From Pseudomonas grimontii (GTDB lineage Bacteria > Pseudomonadota > Gammaproteobacteria > Pseudomonadales > Pseudomonadaceae), in contig NZ_VFES01000002.1 of assembly GCF_007858185.1 (NCBI RefSeq), positions 124,001 through 188,000 on the forward strand: a stretch of 64,000 bases of DNA, given 5' to 3'. The first letter of the stretch is position 1, and every line of letters begins with the position of its first letter. Below the pieces are notes generated by a model. The model saw nothing but the letters and a program-made list of their open reading frames with translations. It did no database searches and was not told the DNA's origin. The position numbers and the translations under genes were made by a program. Of this stretch, positions 55,199 to 64,000 are shown piece by piece.

Positions 55199-56707
55199 AT
55201 GTCCCAGGCAGCAAAAATCATCATCGCCGACACTCCCTTGCGCTGGCAGGACGTGGTCGCCGTGGCCCGTCACGGCGCGGTGCTTGAACTCTCGGGCCAG
55301 GCCTGGGCGCGTATCGACAATGCCCAGGCCATCGTGCAGCGCATCGTTACCAGCGGCGAACGCGCCTACGGCGTGAACACCGGGCTGGGCGCGTTGTGCA
55401 ACGTGTCGCTTGAGGGCGAGCAACTGAGCCAGCTGTCGCGCAATACCCTGTTGAGCCACGCCTGTGGCGTCGGCCCGGTACTCAGCGACGAGCAGACCCG
55501 CGCGATCATCTGCGCGGCGGTCATCAACTACAGCCACGGCAAATCCGGTCTGCATCCGCAGGTGGTGCATTCGCTGCTGGCGCTGCTCAATCACGGCATC
55601 ACGCCGCAAGTACCGTCCCAGGGCTCGGTGGGTTACCTGACCCATATGGCCCATGTCGGCGTGGCGCTGCTGGGTGTTGGTAATGTGAGCTATCGCGGCC
55701 AGATCGTCGCGGCGCAACAGGCCCTGGACGAAGAAGGTTTGCAGCCGGTGGTGCTCGGCGCGAAGGATGGCCTGTGCCTGGTCAACGGCACGCCGTGCAT
55801 GACCGGCCTGAGCTGCCTGGCCCTGGCCGACGCCCATCATTTGCTGCAATGGGCCGACGTGATCGGCGCCATGAGCTTCGAGGCCCAGCGCGGCCAGATC
55901 GACGCCTTCGACGAAGAAATCATCGCCCTCAAGCCGCACCCGGGCATGCAGCATGTCGGCAGCAACCTGCGTGCGTTGCTCGATGGCAGTGAAGTGATCG
56001 CCAGCAGCAAAGGCATCCGCACCCAGGACGCCCTCAGCATCCGTTCGATCCCGCAGATCCACGGCGCGGCGCGCGACCAGGTGGAACACGCCACTCGCCA
56101 GATCGAGACCGAACTCAACAGCGCCACCGACAACCCGCTGGTGCTCGGCACGCCGGACCACTACCGCGTGGTATCCCAGGCCAACCCTCACGGCCAGTCC
56201 GTCGCCCTGGCCGCCGACATGCTGGCGATTGCCATGGCCGAAATCGGCTCGGTCGCCGAACGCCGCCTCGACCGCCTGATCAACCCGCACGTCAGCGGCC
56301 TGCCGGCGTTCCTGGTGAGCAACCCCGGGGTCAACTCCGGGATGATGATCGTGCAGTATGTCGCCGCCTCACTGTGCGGACAGAACCGCCAGTTGGCGCA
56401 ACCGGCGGTGCTCGACAACTTCGTCACCTCGGGGCTGCAGGAAGATCACCTGAGCATGGGCACCAACGCCGCGCTCAAGCTGCATCAGGTATTGGCCAAT
56501 GTCACCCAGGTCCTCGCCATCGAGTACCTGCTGGCGGCCCAGGCCTTCGAATTTTTGAAAGACCAACGCTTCGGCGCGGGCACCGACAGGGCCTGGCGCC
56601 TGTTGCGTGAAGTGGTGCCGGCCTATGAGCAGGACCGTTGGCTGGCGCCGGATATTGCGAGCGCCGCCAAGGTGCTCAAAGACACCGCATTACCGAATCT
56701 GCACTGA
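55199..56707 (+). CDS. Histidase paralogue lacking the MIO-forming Ala-Ser-Gly triad
   Basis: This 502-residue protein has the aromatic amino acid lyase fold and is clearly a HutH relative: RAYGVNTGLG near 56-65, LLSHACGVG, CLVNGTPCM, HVSGLPAFLVSNPGVNSG, EDHLSM. Where active histidases read [15 protein letters not shown], this one reads GSVGYLTHMAH (142-152), with exactly the ASG missing. The catalytic Tyr of QDPYSLR is also changed (QDALSIR). It should therefore be unable to build the MIO group or deaminate histidine. It lies 40 bases before the intact hutH. The ATG at 55199 has AGAGG before it. A regulatory or partner role is possible but not shown. Confidence 0.9.
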   Translation: MSQAAKIIIADTPLRWQDVVAVARHGAVLELSGQAWARIDNAQAIVQRIVTSGERAYGVNTGLGALCNVSLEGEQLSQLSRNTLLSHACGVGPVLSDEQTRAIICAAVINYSHGKSGLHPQVVHSLLALLNHGITPQVPSQGSVGYLTHMAHVGVALLGVGNVSYRGQIVAAQQALDEEGLQPVVLGAKDGLCLVNGTPCMTGLSCLALADAHHLLQWADVIGAMSFEAQRGQIDAFDEEIIALKPHPGMQHVGSNLRALLDGSEVIASSKGIRTQDALSIRSIPQIHGAARDQVEHATRQIETELNSATDNPLVLGTPDHYRVVSQANPHGQSVALAADMLAIAMAEIGSVAERRLDRLINPHVSGLPAFLVSNPGVNSGMMIVQYVAASLCGQNRQLAQPAVLDNFVTSGLQEDHLSMGTNAALKLHQVLANVTQVLAIEYLLAAQAFEFLKDQRFGAGTDRAWRLLREVVPAYEQDRWLAPDIASAAKVLKDTALPNLH

Positions 56708-56746
56708 ACACTTATTTCAAAAGAATAATTCACAAGGAGTATGAAT

Positions 56747-58279
56747 GTGACTGCGCTAAACCTGATTCCAGGCCAACTGAGCCTCGCCCAGCTGCGGGCT
56801 ATCTACCAGCAGCCGGTAACCCTCAGTCTGGATGACAGTGCCTCGGCCCAGATCGAAGCCAGTGTGGCCTGCGTGGAACAGATCCTCGCCGAGAACCGCA
56901 CCGCCTACGGTATCAACACGGGTTTCGGCCTGCTGGCCTCGACCCGTATCGCCAGCGAAGACCTGGAAAACCTCCAGCGTTCCCTGGTGTTGTCCCACGC
57001 CGCCGGCGTCGGTGAGCCGATCAGCGATGCGCTGGTGCGGTTGGTCATGGTGCTCAAGGTCAATAGCCTCAGTCGTGGGTTCTCCGGGATTCGTCGGCAG
57101 GTGATCGACGCGCTGATCGCGCTGATCAACGCCGAGGTGTACCCGCATATTCCGTTGAAAGGTTCGGTGGGCGCTTCCGGTGACCTGGCGCCGCTGGCCC
57201 ACATGTCCCTGGTGCTGCTGGGTGAAGGCAAGGCGCGCTACAAGGGCGAATGGCTGGAGGCCACCGACGCGCTGAAAGTCGCCGGCCTGACGCCGCTGAC
57301 CCTCGCCGCCAAGGAGGGCCTGGCGCTGCTCAACGGCACCCAGGTGTCCACCGCCTATGCCTTGCGTGGCCTGTTCGAAGGCGAAGACCTGTTCGCCGGT
57401 GCCCTGGCGTGCGGTGGCCTCACCGTGGAAGCGGTGTTGGGCTCGCGCTCGCCGTTCGACGCACGTATTCATGCGGCTCGCGGTCAACGTGGGCAGATCG
57501 ATTCGGCGGCGGCCTACCGTGACCTGCTGGGTGAGAGCAGCCAGGTGTCGCAGTCGCACCACAATTGCGACAAGGTGCAGGATCCGTATTCCCTGCGCTG
57601 CCAGCCACAAGTCATGGGTGCCTGCCTGACTCAGTTGCGCCAGGCGGCCGAGGTGCTGGTGGTCGAAGCCAACGCCGTGTCCGACAACCCGTTGGTATTT
57701 GCCGCTGAGGGTGACGTGATCTCCGGTGGCAACTTCCACGCCGAGCCGGTGGCCATGGCCGCTGACAACATGGCCCTCGCCATCGCTGAAATCGGCTCCC
57801 TGAGCGAGCGTCGTATCTCGCTGATGATGGACAAGCACATGTCGCAACTGCCGCCGTTCCTGGTGGGCAATGGCGGGGTGAACTCCGGTTTCATGATCGC
57901 CCAGGTGACCTCTGCCGCACTCGCCAGCGAGAACAAGGCGCTGTCCCATCCCCATAGCGTCGACAGCATCCCGACGTCCGCCAACCAGGAAGACCATGTG
58001 TCGATGGCCCCGGCAGCCGGCAAGCGCCTGTGGGAAATGGCCGAGAACACGCGCGGCATCCTCGCGGTGGAATGGCTGGCCGCGTGCCAGGGCCTGGACC
58101 TGCGTGAAGGCCTGAAAACCTCGCCGAAACTGGAAAAGGCCCGTGGCATCCTGCGCACCAAGGTGGCGTTCTACGACAAGGACCGCTTCTTTGCCCCGGA
58201 CATCATTGCCGCCAGCGAACTGCTCGCCAGCCGCTGCCTGAATGAGCTGGTGCCGGCCAAGTTGCTGCCGAGCCTGTAA
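56747..58279 (+). CDS. hutH: Histidine ammonia-lyase HutH
   Basis: HutH converts L-histidine to urocanate and ammonia. The 510 residues contain the MIO triad Ala-Ser-Gly at 143-145 in [17 protein letters not shown] and the active-site residues in [11 protein letters not shown] (Tyr54), [26 protein letters not shown] and EDHVSM. The GTG at 56747 is chosen, since AAGGAG at 56734-56739 is 7 bases before it and only 1 base before the ATG at 56741. The protein then begins MTALNLIPG, as in P. putida. Confidence 0.97.
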   Translation: MTALNLIPGQLSLAQLRAIYQQPVTLSLDDSASAQIEASVACVEQILAENRTAYGINTGFGLLASTRIASEDLENLQRSLVLSHAAGVGEPISDALVRLVMVLKVNSLSRGFSGIRRQVIDALIALINAEVYPHIPLKGSVGASGDLAPLAHMSLVLLGEGKARYKGEWLEATDALKVAGLTPLTLAAKEGLALLNGTQVSTAYALRGLFEGEDLFAGALACGGLTVEAVLGSRSPFDARIHAARGQRGQIDSAAAYRDLLGESSQVSQSHHNCDKVQDPYSLRCQPQVMGACLTQLRQAAEVLVVEANAVSDNPLVFAAEGDVISGGNFHAEPVAMAADNMALAIAEIGSLSERRISLMMDKHMSQLPPFLVGNGGVNSGFMIAQVTSAALASENKALSHPHSVDSIPTSANQEDHVSMAPAAGKRLWEMAENTRGILAVEWLAACQGLDLREGLKTSPKLEKARGILRTKVAFYDKDRFFAPDIIAASELLASRCLNELVPAKLLPSL

Positions 58280-58294
58280 CCCGAGGAGGCATCG

Positions 58295-59500
58295 ATGAAA
58301 ACCCTTTGGCAACACTGCCACGTCGCAACCATGGCCCAGGGCAAATACTCGATCATCGAGGATGCCGCCATGGTGACTGCCGGCTCGCTCATCGAGTGGA
58401 TCGGCCCCCGCAGCGAAGTACCGACGGCGGATTACGCCCAGGTACATGACCTGCAAGGCGCGTGGGTCACCCCCGGGCTGATCGACTGCCACACTCACAC
58501 GGTGTTTGGCGGCAATCGCAGCGGCGAATTCGAGCAGCGCCTCGAGGGCGTGAGCTATGCCGATATCGCAGCCCAGGGCGGCGGTATTGCCAGCACCGTA
58601 CGCGCTACCCGTGCTGCGACGGAAGATGAACTGTTTGCCAGTGCCGAAAGGCGCCTGCGCAGTTTGCTGCGTGACGGCGTGACCACGGTGGAGATCAAAT
58701 CCGGCTACGGCCTGGACCTGGCCAATGAACGCAAAATGCTGCGCGTGGCCCGTCGCCTTGGCGAAGCGTTGCCCGTAAGCGTGCGTGCCACCTGCCTGGC
58801 CGCCCATGCGTTGCCGCCGGAGTACAAGGATCGCGCCGACGATTACATCGAGCACATCTGCGCCGAGATGCTGCCGGCCTTGGCGGCGCAAGGGCTGGTG
58901 GATGCGGTGGATGCGTTCTGCGAATACCTGGCGTTTTCCACCGAGCAGGTTGAGCGCGTGTTCAAGGTCGCCCAGCAACTCGGCCTGCCGGTGAAGCTGC
59001 ACGCCGAGCAACTATCGTCGCTGCACGGCTCCAGCCTGGCGGCGCGTTACCACGCCTTGTCGGCGGATCATCTGGAATTCATGACCGAAGAAGATGCCAT
59101 CGCCATGGCCGCTGCGGGCACCGTCGCCGTCTTGCTGCCGGGCGCGTTCTACTTCCTGCGCGAAACCCAACTGCCGCCGATGGACGCCCTGCGCAAACAC
59201 GGCGTGAAGATCGCCATCGCCAGCGACCTCAACCCCGGCACCTCGCCGGCTTTGTCGGTGCGCCTGATGCTGAACATGGCCTGCACCCTGTTCCGTATGA
59301 CCCCCGAAGAAGCCCTGGCCGGTGCCACGCAACATGCGGCCACCGCCCTTGGCATGGGCGACACCCATGGGTCCCTGGAAGTGGGCAAGGTTGCCGACTT
59401 TGTCGCCTGGCAGATTGATCGCCCCGCCGACCTCGCCTATTGGCTGGGCGGCGAGCTGGATAAACGCGTCGTGCGCCACGGCGTCGACGTCACTGTGTAA
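58295..59500 (+). CDS. hutI: Imidazolonepropionase HutI
   Basis: HutI hydrolyses imidazolonepropionate to N-formimino-L-glutamate. The 401-residue amidohydrolase has metal ligands in [17 protein letters not shown] (near 65-70), [24 protein letters not shown] and [23 protein letters not shown] lies before the ATG, 15 bases after hutH. Confidence 0.97.
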   Translation: MKTLWQHCHVATMAQGKYSIIEDAAMVTAGSLIEWIGPRSEVPTADYAQVHDLQGAWVTPGLIDCHTHTVFGGNRSGEFEQRLEGVSYADIAAQGGGIASTVRATRAATEDELFASAERRLRSLLRDGVTTVEIKSGYGLDLANERKMLRVARRLGEALPVSVRATCLAAHALPPEYKDRADDYIEHICAEMLPALAAQGLVDAVDAFCEYLAFSTEQVERVFKVAQQLGLPVKLHAEQLSSLHGSSLAARYHALSADHLEFMTEEDAIAMAAAGTVAVLLPGAFYFLRETQLPPMDALRKHGVKIAIASDLNPGTSPALSVRLMLNMACTLFRMTPEEALAGATQHAATALGMGDTHGSLEVGKVADFVAWQIDRPADLAYWLGGELDKRVVRHGVDVTV

Positions 59501-59511
59501 GGAGCATTGCT

Positions 59512-60312
59512 GTGGATAAGGTTCTGAACTTCAAACAAGGCCGTGTGCCGCTGCTGATCAGCATGCCCCACGCCGGCCTGCGCCTGACGCCTGCGGTGGA
59601 AGCCGGGTTGATCCCTGAAGCGCAAAGCCTGCCGGACACCGATTGGCACATACCCGCACTGTATGACTTTGCCGAAGAGCTGGGCGCCAGCACCCTGGCG
59701 GCCGAGTATTCGCGGTTTGTCGTCGACCTGAACCGGCCTTCTGACGACAAACCTTTGTACGCGGGCGCCACCACCGGCTTGTACCCGGCCACCCTGTTCG
59801 ACGGCGTGCCGTTGTTCCGCGAGGGGCTGGAACCGAACGAGACCGAACGCGCCAGTTACCTGCAAAAGATCTGGGGCCCGTATCACCGCACGCTGCAAGA
59901 GGAACTCGCCCGTCTTAAGGCCGAGTTCGGTTATGCGCTGCTGTTCGATGCGCACTCCATCCGCTCGGTGATCCCGCACCTGTTCGACGGCAAACTGCCG
60001 GACTTCAACCTGGGCACCTTCAACGGCGCCGCCTGTGATCCGGAACTGGCCAGCCAGCTCGAGGCCATCTGCGCCACCCACCCTCAGTACACTCACGTCT
60101 TGAACGGGCGCTTCAAGGGCGGCCATATCACCCGGCACTACGGCGCCCCGGCGCAGCATATCCACGCCGTGCAGCTGGAGTTATGCCAGAGCACCTATAT
60201 GGAAGAGTTCGAGCCGTTCCGTTACCGCGAGGATTTGGCTGAGCCGACGCGTCGTGTGCTCAGAGAGCTACTGGAAGGATTAATGTCATGGGGTAACTCA
60301 CGTTACCGTTGA
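59512..60312 (+). CDS. hutG: N-formylglutamate deformylase HutG
   Basis: HutG releases formate from N-formylglutamate to give glutamate, completing the HutF route. The 266 residues belong to the FGase family (LLISMPHAGLRLTP, YSRFVVDLNRP, LLFDAHSIRS, GHITRHYGAP). The start is GTG at 59512 with AAGGAG 8 bases before. It is the last hut gene and is followed by a strong hairpin. Confidence 0.96.
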   Translation: MDKVLNFKQGRVPLLISMPHAGLRLTPAVEAGLIPEAQSLPDTDWHIPALYDFAEELGASTLAAEYSRFVVDLNRPSDDKPLYAGATTGLYPATLFDGVPLFREGLEPNETERASYLQKIWGPYHRTLQEELARLKAEFGYALLFDAHSIRSVIPHLFDGKLPDFNLGTFNGAACDPELASQLEAICATHPQYTHVLNGRFKGGHITRHYGAPAQHIHAVQLELCQSTYMEEFEPFRYREDLAEPTRRVLRELLEGLMSWGNSRYR

Positions 60313-60317
60313 TAAGT

Positions 60318-60351
60318 CAGTGCGATCTTTAAACTTTTAAAGATCGCACTG
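60318..60351 (+). terminator. Long perfect inverted repeat at the end of the hut operon
   Basis: CAGTGCGATCTTTAAA at 60318-60333 is exactly complementary to TTTAAAGATCGCACTG at 60336-60351, with only CT between. As RNA it would form a 13-bp stem or longer. No T-run follows (GTTGCCATTG), so termination may be partial. Confidence 0.7.
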
Positions 60352-60367
60352 TTGCCATTGCTGAGTA

Positions 60368-60820
60368 TCAAATTGCGTGGCTTTCTTTGTTGAGGATATT
60401 AAAGTGGCCAACTATGTGGAGCGGTTTTTTATAAATATCAAGAGATGAGAAGTAAAAATATCCTTGAACTCTGCGGTTGTCGACTTCCCAAAAGTCCACC
60501 AGCAATCCGTCAAGGCTCAGGTGTAGTTCCTGAGTGTCCAGATCTTGATCGGGGTCAGGTATTTTATCTAGGACCTTGAAGTAGATCGCGGTGTTTATCA
60601 AGGCACTGGGCGGCTGCAACGCGCCCCCTATCTTACGGGGTGGGACTGAGAGGTCCTTAGAAATATACAGGTGGATGCCATACAGTTCGAGGCTGCCGTT
60701 TTTATCAATGATTTCTTTAATAGTTACTTTCTCGGCTTTAAATGGCTAATTTCGAGTTTCGTACCTGACAATAGCTTTAAATTCCTCTCCCGAAAGTTGT
60801 TGGCTACTTGGAGTGTTCAT
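60368..60820 (-). pseudogene. Orphan small gene interrupted by an in-frame TAG
   Basis: An ATG at 60820 preceded by GGAGG at ideal spacing opens a frame (MNTPSSQQLSGEEFKAIVRY) that meets TAG as codon 25, at 60746-60748. After it the same frame stays open for 125 codons to TGA at 60368, with plausible protein sequence (KAEKVTIKEIIDKNGSLELY; GLLVDFWEVDNRRVQGYFYF). The whole would be 150 codons. The only later starts are TTG (60619) and similar, without Shine-Dalgarno. The region is visibly AT-richer than its neighbours, suggesting transfer. No family was recognised. It is a recent nonsense mutation, a sequencing error, or a stop read through. Confidence 0.65.
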
Positions 60821-61337
60821 GGGTGCCTCCATCAAACAGTTTATGAATGCTGCCTGACACAGTAGGCCGTGACGGCGAAATGCACGTCTACTGTTAGCTT
60901 TCACAGGTTTGTATATTGTTTTGCTCTATGTGCAGGTTGATTAATTTGACTTCGGCTATTTGCCGCGTGGGCCGCCACCGTGCAAATCCCTGTCGCCACA
61001 TCTCGTCTACCGAAAGCGGTGCCGGGCTTTACCGAGCGTCGCCCGAATGCCAATCGAACGCTGCAAAGCTTGACCTTCACCGCAGCCCAGGAAAGCCAGT
61101 GGAGGGTGCCGACCACGGAGCGCGAGTCGCCACAGGGTGTCGTCAGGCAATGGCTGCGCGAGCCTTCCGAGGATTTGCAACTGTCTGGCTATCTGCGGGA
61201 TTACCTGCATGGCCAGTTGCTGACACAGCTCTAAGCGCTCAAGGACATGCTCATTGCACAATTCGGGTTTATAGTGCCAGACGGCAAAATAAAAGACGTC
61301 CCCCCAGGGATGAACCCGACCCCCTACGGAGCGCGCA
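60821..61337. other. Intergenic patch with an unlikely short frame
   Basis: The first 120 bases are AT-rich, the rest has normal GC. A GTG-started frame at 60980-61234 (84 codons, ending LSGYLRDYLHGQLLTQL) has no Shine-Dalgarno and no recognised relative; it could be a gene remnant. The end of the region holds the pip promoter. Confidence 0.4.
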
Positions 61338-62309
61338 ATGCAGACTTGGTACCCGCAGATCAAACCCTACGCCCGGCACGATCTGGCCGTCGATGACACC
61401 CACACGCTCTACGTCGATGAAAGTGGCTCCCCCGAAGGCTTGCCTGTCGTATTCATTCACGGTGGCCCTGGCGCCGGTTGCGATGCCCAGAGCCGCTGCT
61501 ATTTCGATCCCAACCTGTATCGCATCGTCACGTTCGACCAGCGTGGCTGCGGCCGTTCCACCCCGCGCGCCAGCCTCGAAAACAACACCACCTGGGACCT
61601 GGTCGCCGACCTTGAGCGCATCCGCGAACATCTTGGCATCGACAAATGGGTGCTGTTCGGCGGCTCCTGGGGTTCGACGCTGGCCCTGGCCTACGCCCAA
61701 ACCCACCCTGAGCGTGTGCATGGCCTGATCGTGCGCGGCATTTTCCTCGCGCGCCCACAGGACATCGAATGGTTCTACCAGGCCGGTGCGAGCCGCCTGT
61801 TCCCGGATTACTGGCAGGACTACATCGCGCCGATCCCTGCCGATGAGCGCCACGACATGATCGCCGCCTACCACAAGCGCCTGACCGGCAACGACCAGAT
61901 CGCCCAGATGCACGCGGCCAAGGCCTGGTCCGGCTGGGAAGGGCGTATGCTGGGCCTGTGCCCGAGCCCGCAGCATGTGGAGCGTTTTTCCGAGCCTCAG
62001 CGCGCGCTGTCCATCGCGCGTATCGAATGCCACTACTTCACCAACAACTCCTTCCTGGAGCCCAACCAGCTGATTCGCGACATGCACAAGATCGCCCATC
62101 TGCCTGGCGTAATCATCCATGGCCGCTACGATATGATCTGCCCTCTGGATAACGCCTGGGAACTGCATCAGGCATGGCCCAACAGCGAACTGCAGGTCAT
62201 CCGCGAAGCGGGCCATGCGGCGTCCGAGCCCGGTATTACCGATGCGCTGGTACGCGCGACCGGCGAAATGGCACGGCGCCTGCTTGATCTGCCGCCAGAA
62301 GAAGCATGA
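61338..62309 (+). CDS. pip: Proline iminopeptidase
   Basis: This cytoplasmic serine peptidase removes N-terminal proline. The 323 residues include the oxyanion motif HGGPGAGC (near 41), [10 protein letters not shown], the nucleophile elbow GGSWGS (near 110), the Asp in [11 protein letters not shown] and the His in [10 protein letters not shown]. It belongs to the alpha/beta hydrolase S33 family. The stop overlaps the dtd start by 4 bases. Confidence 0.96.
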   Translation: MQTWYPQIKPYARHDLAVDDTHTLYVDESGSPEGLPVVFIHGGPGAGCDAQSRCYFDPNLYRIVTFDQRGCGRSTPRASLENNTTWDLVADLERIREHLGIDKWVLFGGSWGSTLALAYAQTHPERVHGLIVRGIFLARPQDIEWFYQAGASRLFPDYWQDYIAPIPADERHDMIAAYHKRLTGNDQIAQMHAAKAWSGWEGRMLGLCPSPQHVERFSEPQRALSIARIECHYFTNNSFLEPNQLIRDMHKIAHLPGVIIHGRYDMICPLDNAWELHQAWPNSELQVIREAGHAASEPGITDALVRATGEMARRLLDLPPEEA

Positions 62310-62743
62310 AGGGCTTGCTGCAACGGGTGCGTGGCGCCCGTGTCGAAGTGGCGGGCGAAATTGTCGGGGCGGTCGACCAGGGTTTACTGGTGCTGGTGGC
62401 CGTCGAACCTTCAGATACGCCCGAGAGCGCCGACAAACTGCTGCACAAGCTGCTTAACTACCGGGTGTTCAGCGACGACGAGGGCAAGATGAACCTGTCG
62501 TTGAAGGATATCGATGGGGGATTGCTGCTGGTGTCGCAGTTCACCCTGGCGGCGGATACCAAGAGCGGCCTGCGGCCGAGCTTCTCCACCGCTGCGCCGC
62601 CGGCCCTGGGAGCGGCGCTTTTTGATCACTTGCTGTTACAAGCGCAACAATTGCATGGCAAGGTGGCCTCGGGGCGTTTTGGCGCAGATATGCAGGTGCA
62701 TTTGGTCAATGATGGCCCTGTGACCTTTCTCTTACAGACATGA
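62306..62743 (+). CDS. dtd: D-aminoacyl-tRNA deacylase Dtd
   Basis: Dtd hydrolyses D-amino acids from tRNA. The 145 residues have the family motifs [20 protein letters not shown] (SQFTL, near 78) and [14 protein letters not shown] (the Gly-cisPro GP motif). It is coupled to pip by an ATGA overlap, an arrangement common in gamma-proteobacteria. Confidence 0.96.
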   Translation: MKGLLQRVRGARVEVAGEIVGAVDQGLLVLVAVEPSDTPESADKLLHKLLNYRVFSDDEGKMNLSLKDIDGGLLLVSQFTLAADTKSGLRPSFSTAAPPALGAALFDHLLLQAQQLHGKVASGRFGADMQVHLVNDGPVTFLLQT

Positions 62744-63011
62744 ATGTATTAAAAACGACTTTAATGCCTAAAAACGTAGGGTTTCGCTACAAATACTTCG
62801 TTGTCCCTGATGCGTTGTCTCGCGGGCTACTAGATAATCGCGCGCTACGGGGATCAGCGTTGTTTGGTCCATTTTTGACTTAGGTAGAGACTTGCCCGAT
62901 AGCCTCAGGGGAATCATTTTGCCCCAGGGGAGTCGGAACAATGCTCGCCAACCTGGCATATAGATAGCTGGCCGTTGGTTTTTTGATCTGTTTTCGGCGA
63001 GGGTTGCTCGT
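62744..63011. other. Intergenic region upstream of opgG
   Basis: No gene is seen. ATTAAA and TTTAAT form an inverted repeat at 62748-62765. The rest holds the opgG leader, with GAGG about 8 bases before the GTG. Confidence 0.5.
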
Positions 63012-64000
63012 GATTGTTAGTCCCTGTAATGCACCAAAATTGTCTGCCAAACGGTTACGAAACGCACTGGTGACGGGCTCCGCCCTGTTTTGCCTGTTCG
63101 GCGCGGGTCAACTGTGGGCATTCAGTCTGGATGATGTGTCGGCCAAGGCAAAAGAGCTGGCCGGGCAGAAATACGAAGCTCCGCGCAGCAATCTGCCGAA
63201 CGAATTCCGCGAAATGAAATTCGCGGATTACCAGAAGATTCGTTTCCGCAACGAAAAAGCCGAATGGGCCGATCAGAACACCCCGTTCAAGCTGTCCTTC
63301 TATCACCAGGGTATGCATTTCGATACACCGGTGAAAATCAACGAAGTGACCGCCGACAGCGTCCAGGAAATCAAGTACGACCCGACGCGCTTCGATTTCG
63401 GTGACGTCAAATTTGATCCTAAAGCCACCGAACAGCTGGGTTATGCCGGTTTCCGTGTGCTGTACCCGATCAACAAGGGCGACAAGCAAGACGAAATCAT
63501 GACCATGCTCGGCGCCAGCTATTTCCGCGTCGTCGGCAAGGATCAGGTCTATGGCCTGTCCGCCCGTGGCATGGCAATCGATACCGCGTTGCCGTCCGGC
63601 GAAGAATTCCCGCGTTTCACCGAGTTCTGGATCGAGCGTCCAAAGCCGGGTGACAAGCACCTGGTGATCTTTGCCCTGCTCGATTCCCCACGTGCGACCG
63701 GCGCCTATCGCCTGATCCTGCGTCCGGGCACCGACACGGTTGTCGATGTGAAGTCCCAGATGTTCCTGCGCGACAAGGTCAGCAAGCTGGGCGTTGCCCC
63801 GTTGACCAGCATGTTCCTGTTCGGCGCCAACCAGCCGTCCAAGGTGCTCAACTACCGTCGCGAGCTGCACGATTCCAGCGGTCTGTCGATCCATGCCGGC
63901 AACGGCGAGTGGATCTGGCGCCCTCTGAACAACCCTAAACACCTGTCGGTCAGCAACTTCACCGTGGAGAACCCGCGTGGGTTCGGCCTGCTGCAACGCG
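63012..64000 (+). CDS. opgG: Glucans biosynthesis protein OpgG, C-terminus cut by window edge
   Basis: OpgG is a periplasmic protein for the osmoregulated periplasmic glucan backbone. About 329 codons are visible, out of the usual 500-plus. A signal sequence lies in [20 protein letters not shown]; then come [19 protein letters not shown] and [20 protein letters not shown], typical of MdoG. The frame starts with GTG at 63012 (read as [12 protein letters not shown]), with GAGG before it. opgH is expected just beyond the window. Confidence 0.93.

Noticed and set aside
56756..59011. 751-codon minus-strand frame across hutH and hutI
   Set aside because: Antisense shadow; the plus-strand genes are certain.

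Overview
The window is about 64 kb of GC-rich chromosome from a fluorescent pseudomonad, most likely of the Pseudomonas fluorescens group. Support comes from the gene content (glnA-ntrBC, hisBHAF, a full hut cluster with a CodB-type permease and a QAT-type ABC transporter, opgG) and from many 'GTGGGAGGGGGCTTGC' REP/REPIN repeats. No prophage, insertion sequence, CRISPR array or rRNA operon was seen. One tRNA gene (Phe) is present.

Layout: 1-7.8 kb holds the end of a HisP-type ABC ATPase, a GABA-permease-like transporter, a small hypothetical, an alpha/beta hydrolase, an SBF-type transporter, a GT39-like membrane glycosyltransferase and two small envelope proteins. 8-11.8 kb is tRNA-Phe plus the overlapping asmA-mutY-yggX operon. 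12-17.9 kb has an OFA-family MFS transporter, hisB-hisH-(DUF2164)-hisA-hisF and a solute-binding protein. 17.9-25.5 kb is an envelope/redox block: gpmI-envC-ctpA-yibQ leftward, yibN-like/grxC/secB rightward, then trmL and a divergent membrane protein. 25.46-25.84 kb is a non-coding array of four degenerate repeats ending in a hairpin. 26-31.8 kb is the nitrogen block ntrC-ntrB, a cupin lipoprotein, a periplasmic chorismate mutase and glnA, with recognisable sigma-54 and NtrC sites. 31.8-45.8 kb has thiI, typA, a YkgJ-type protein, glgP, a DUF2339/DUF3999 pair, fbp, a small lipoprotein and a lipocalin.

45.8-60.3 kb is the histidine-utilisation cluster: hutF leftward; hutC-hutD-hutU-hutTu-hutX-hutW-hutV-hutH-like-hutH-hutI-hutG rightward. 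The genes cover uptake of urocanate/histidine, histidine to urocanate (HutH), urocanate to imidazolonepropionate (HutU), to formiminoglutamate (HutI), then deimination (HutF) and deformylation (HutG) to glutamate. HutC-type operators lie in the hutF-hutC gap and just downstream of a sigma-54-type promoter before hutU. The first of the two histidase genes exactly lacks the Ala-Ser-Gly triad that forms the MIO cofactor and looks like a pseudoenzyme. 60.3-61.3 kb is a visibly AT-richer patch holding a small gene broken by an in-frame TAG. The window ends with pip-dtd and the 5' part of opgG.

The strongest candidates for something new are the MIO-less histidase paralogue, the four-copy structured repeat at 25.46-25.76 kb, the interrupted orphan gene at 60.4-60.8 kb, and a hybrid REPIN made of two REP classes at 38.6 kb.
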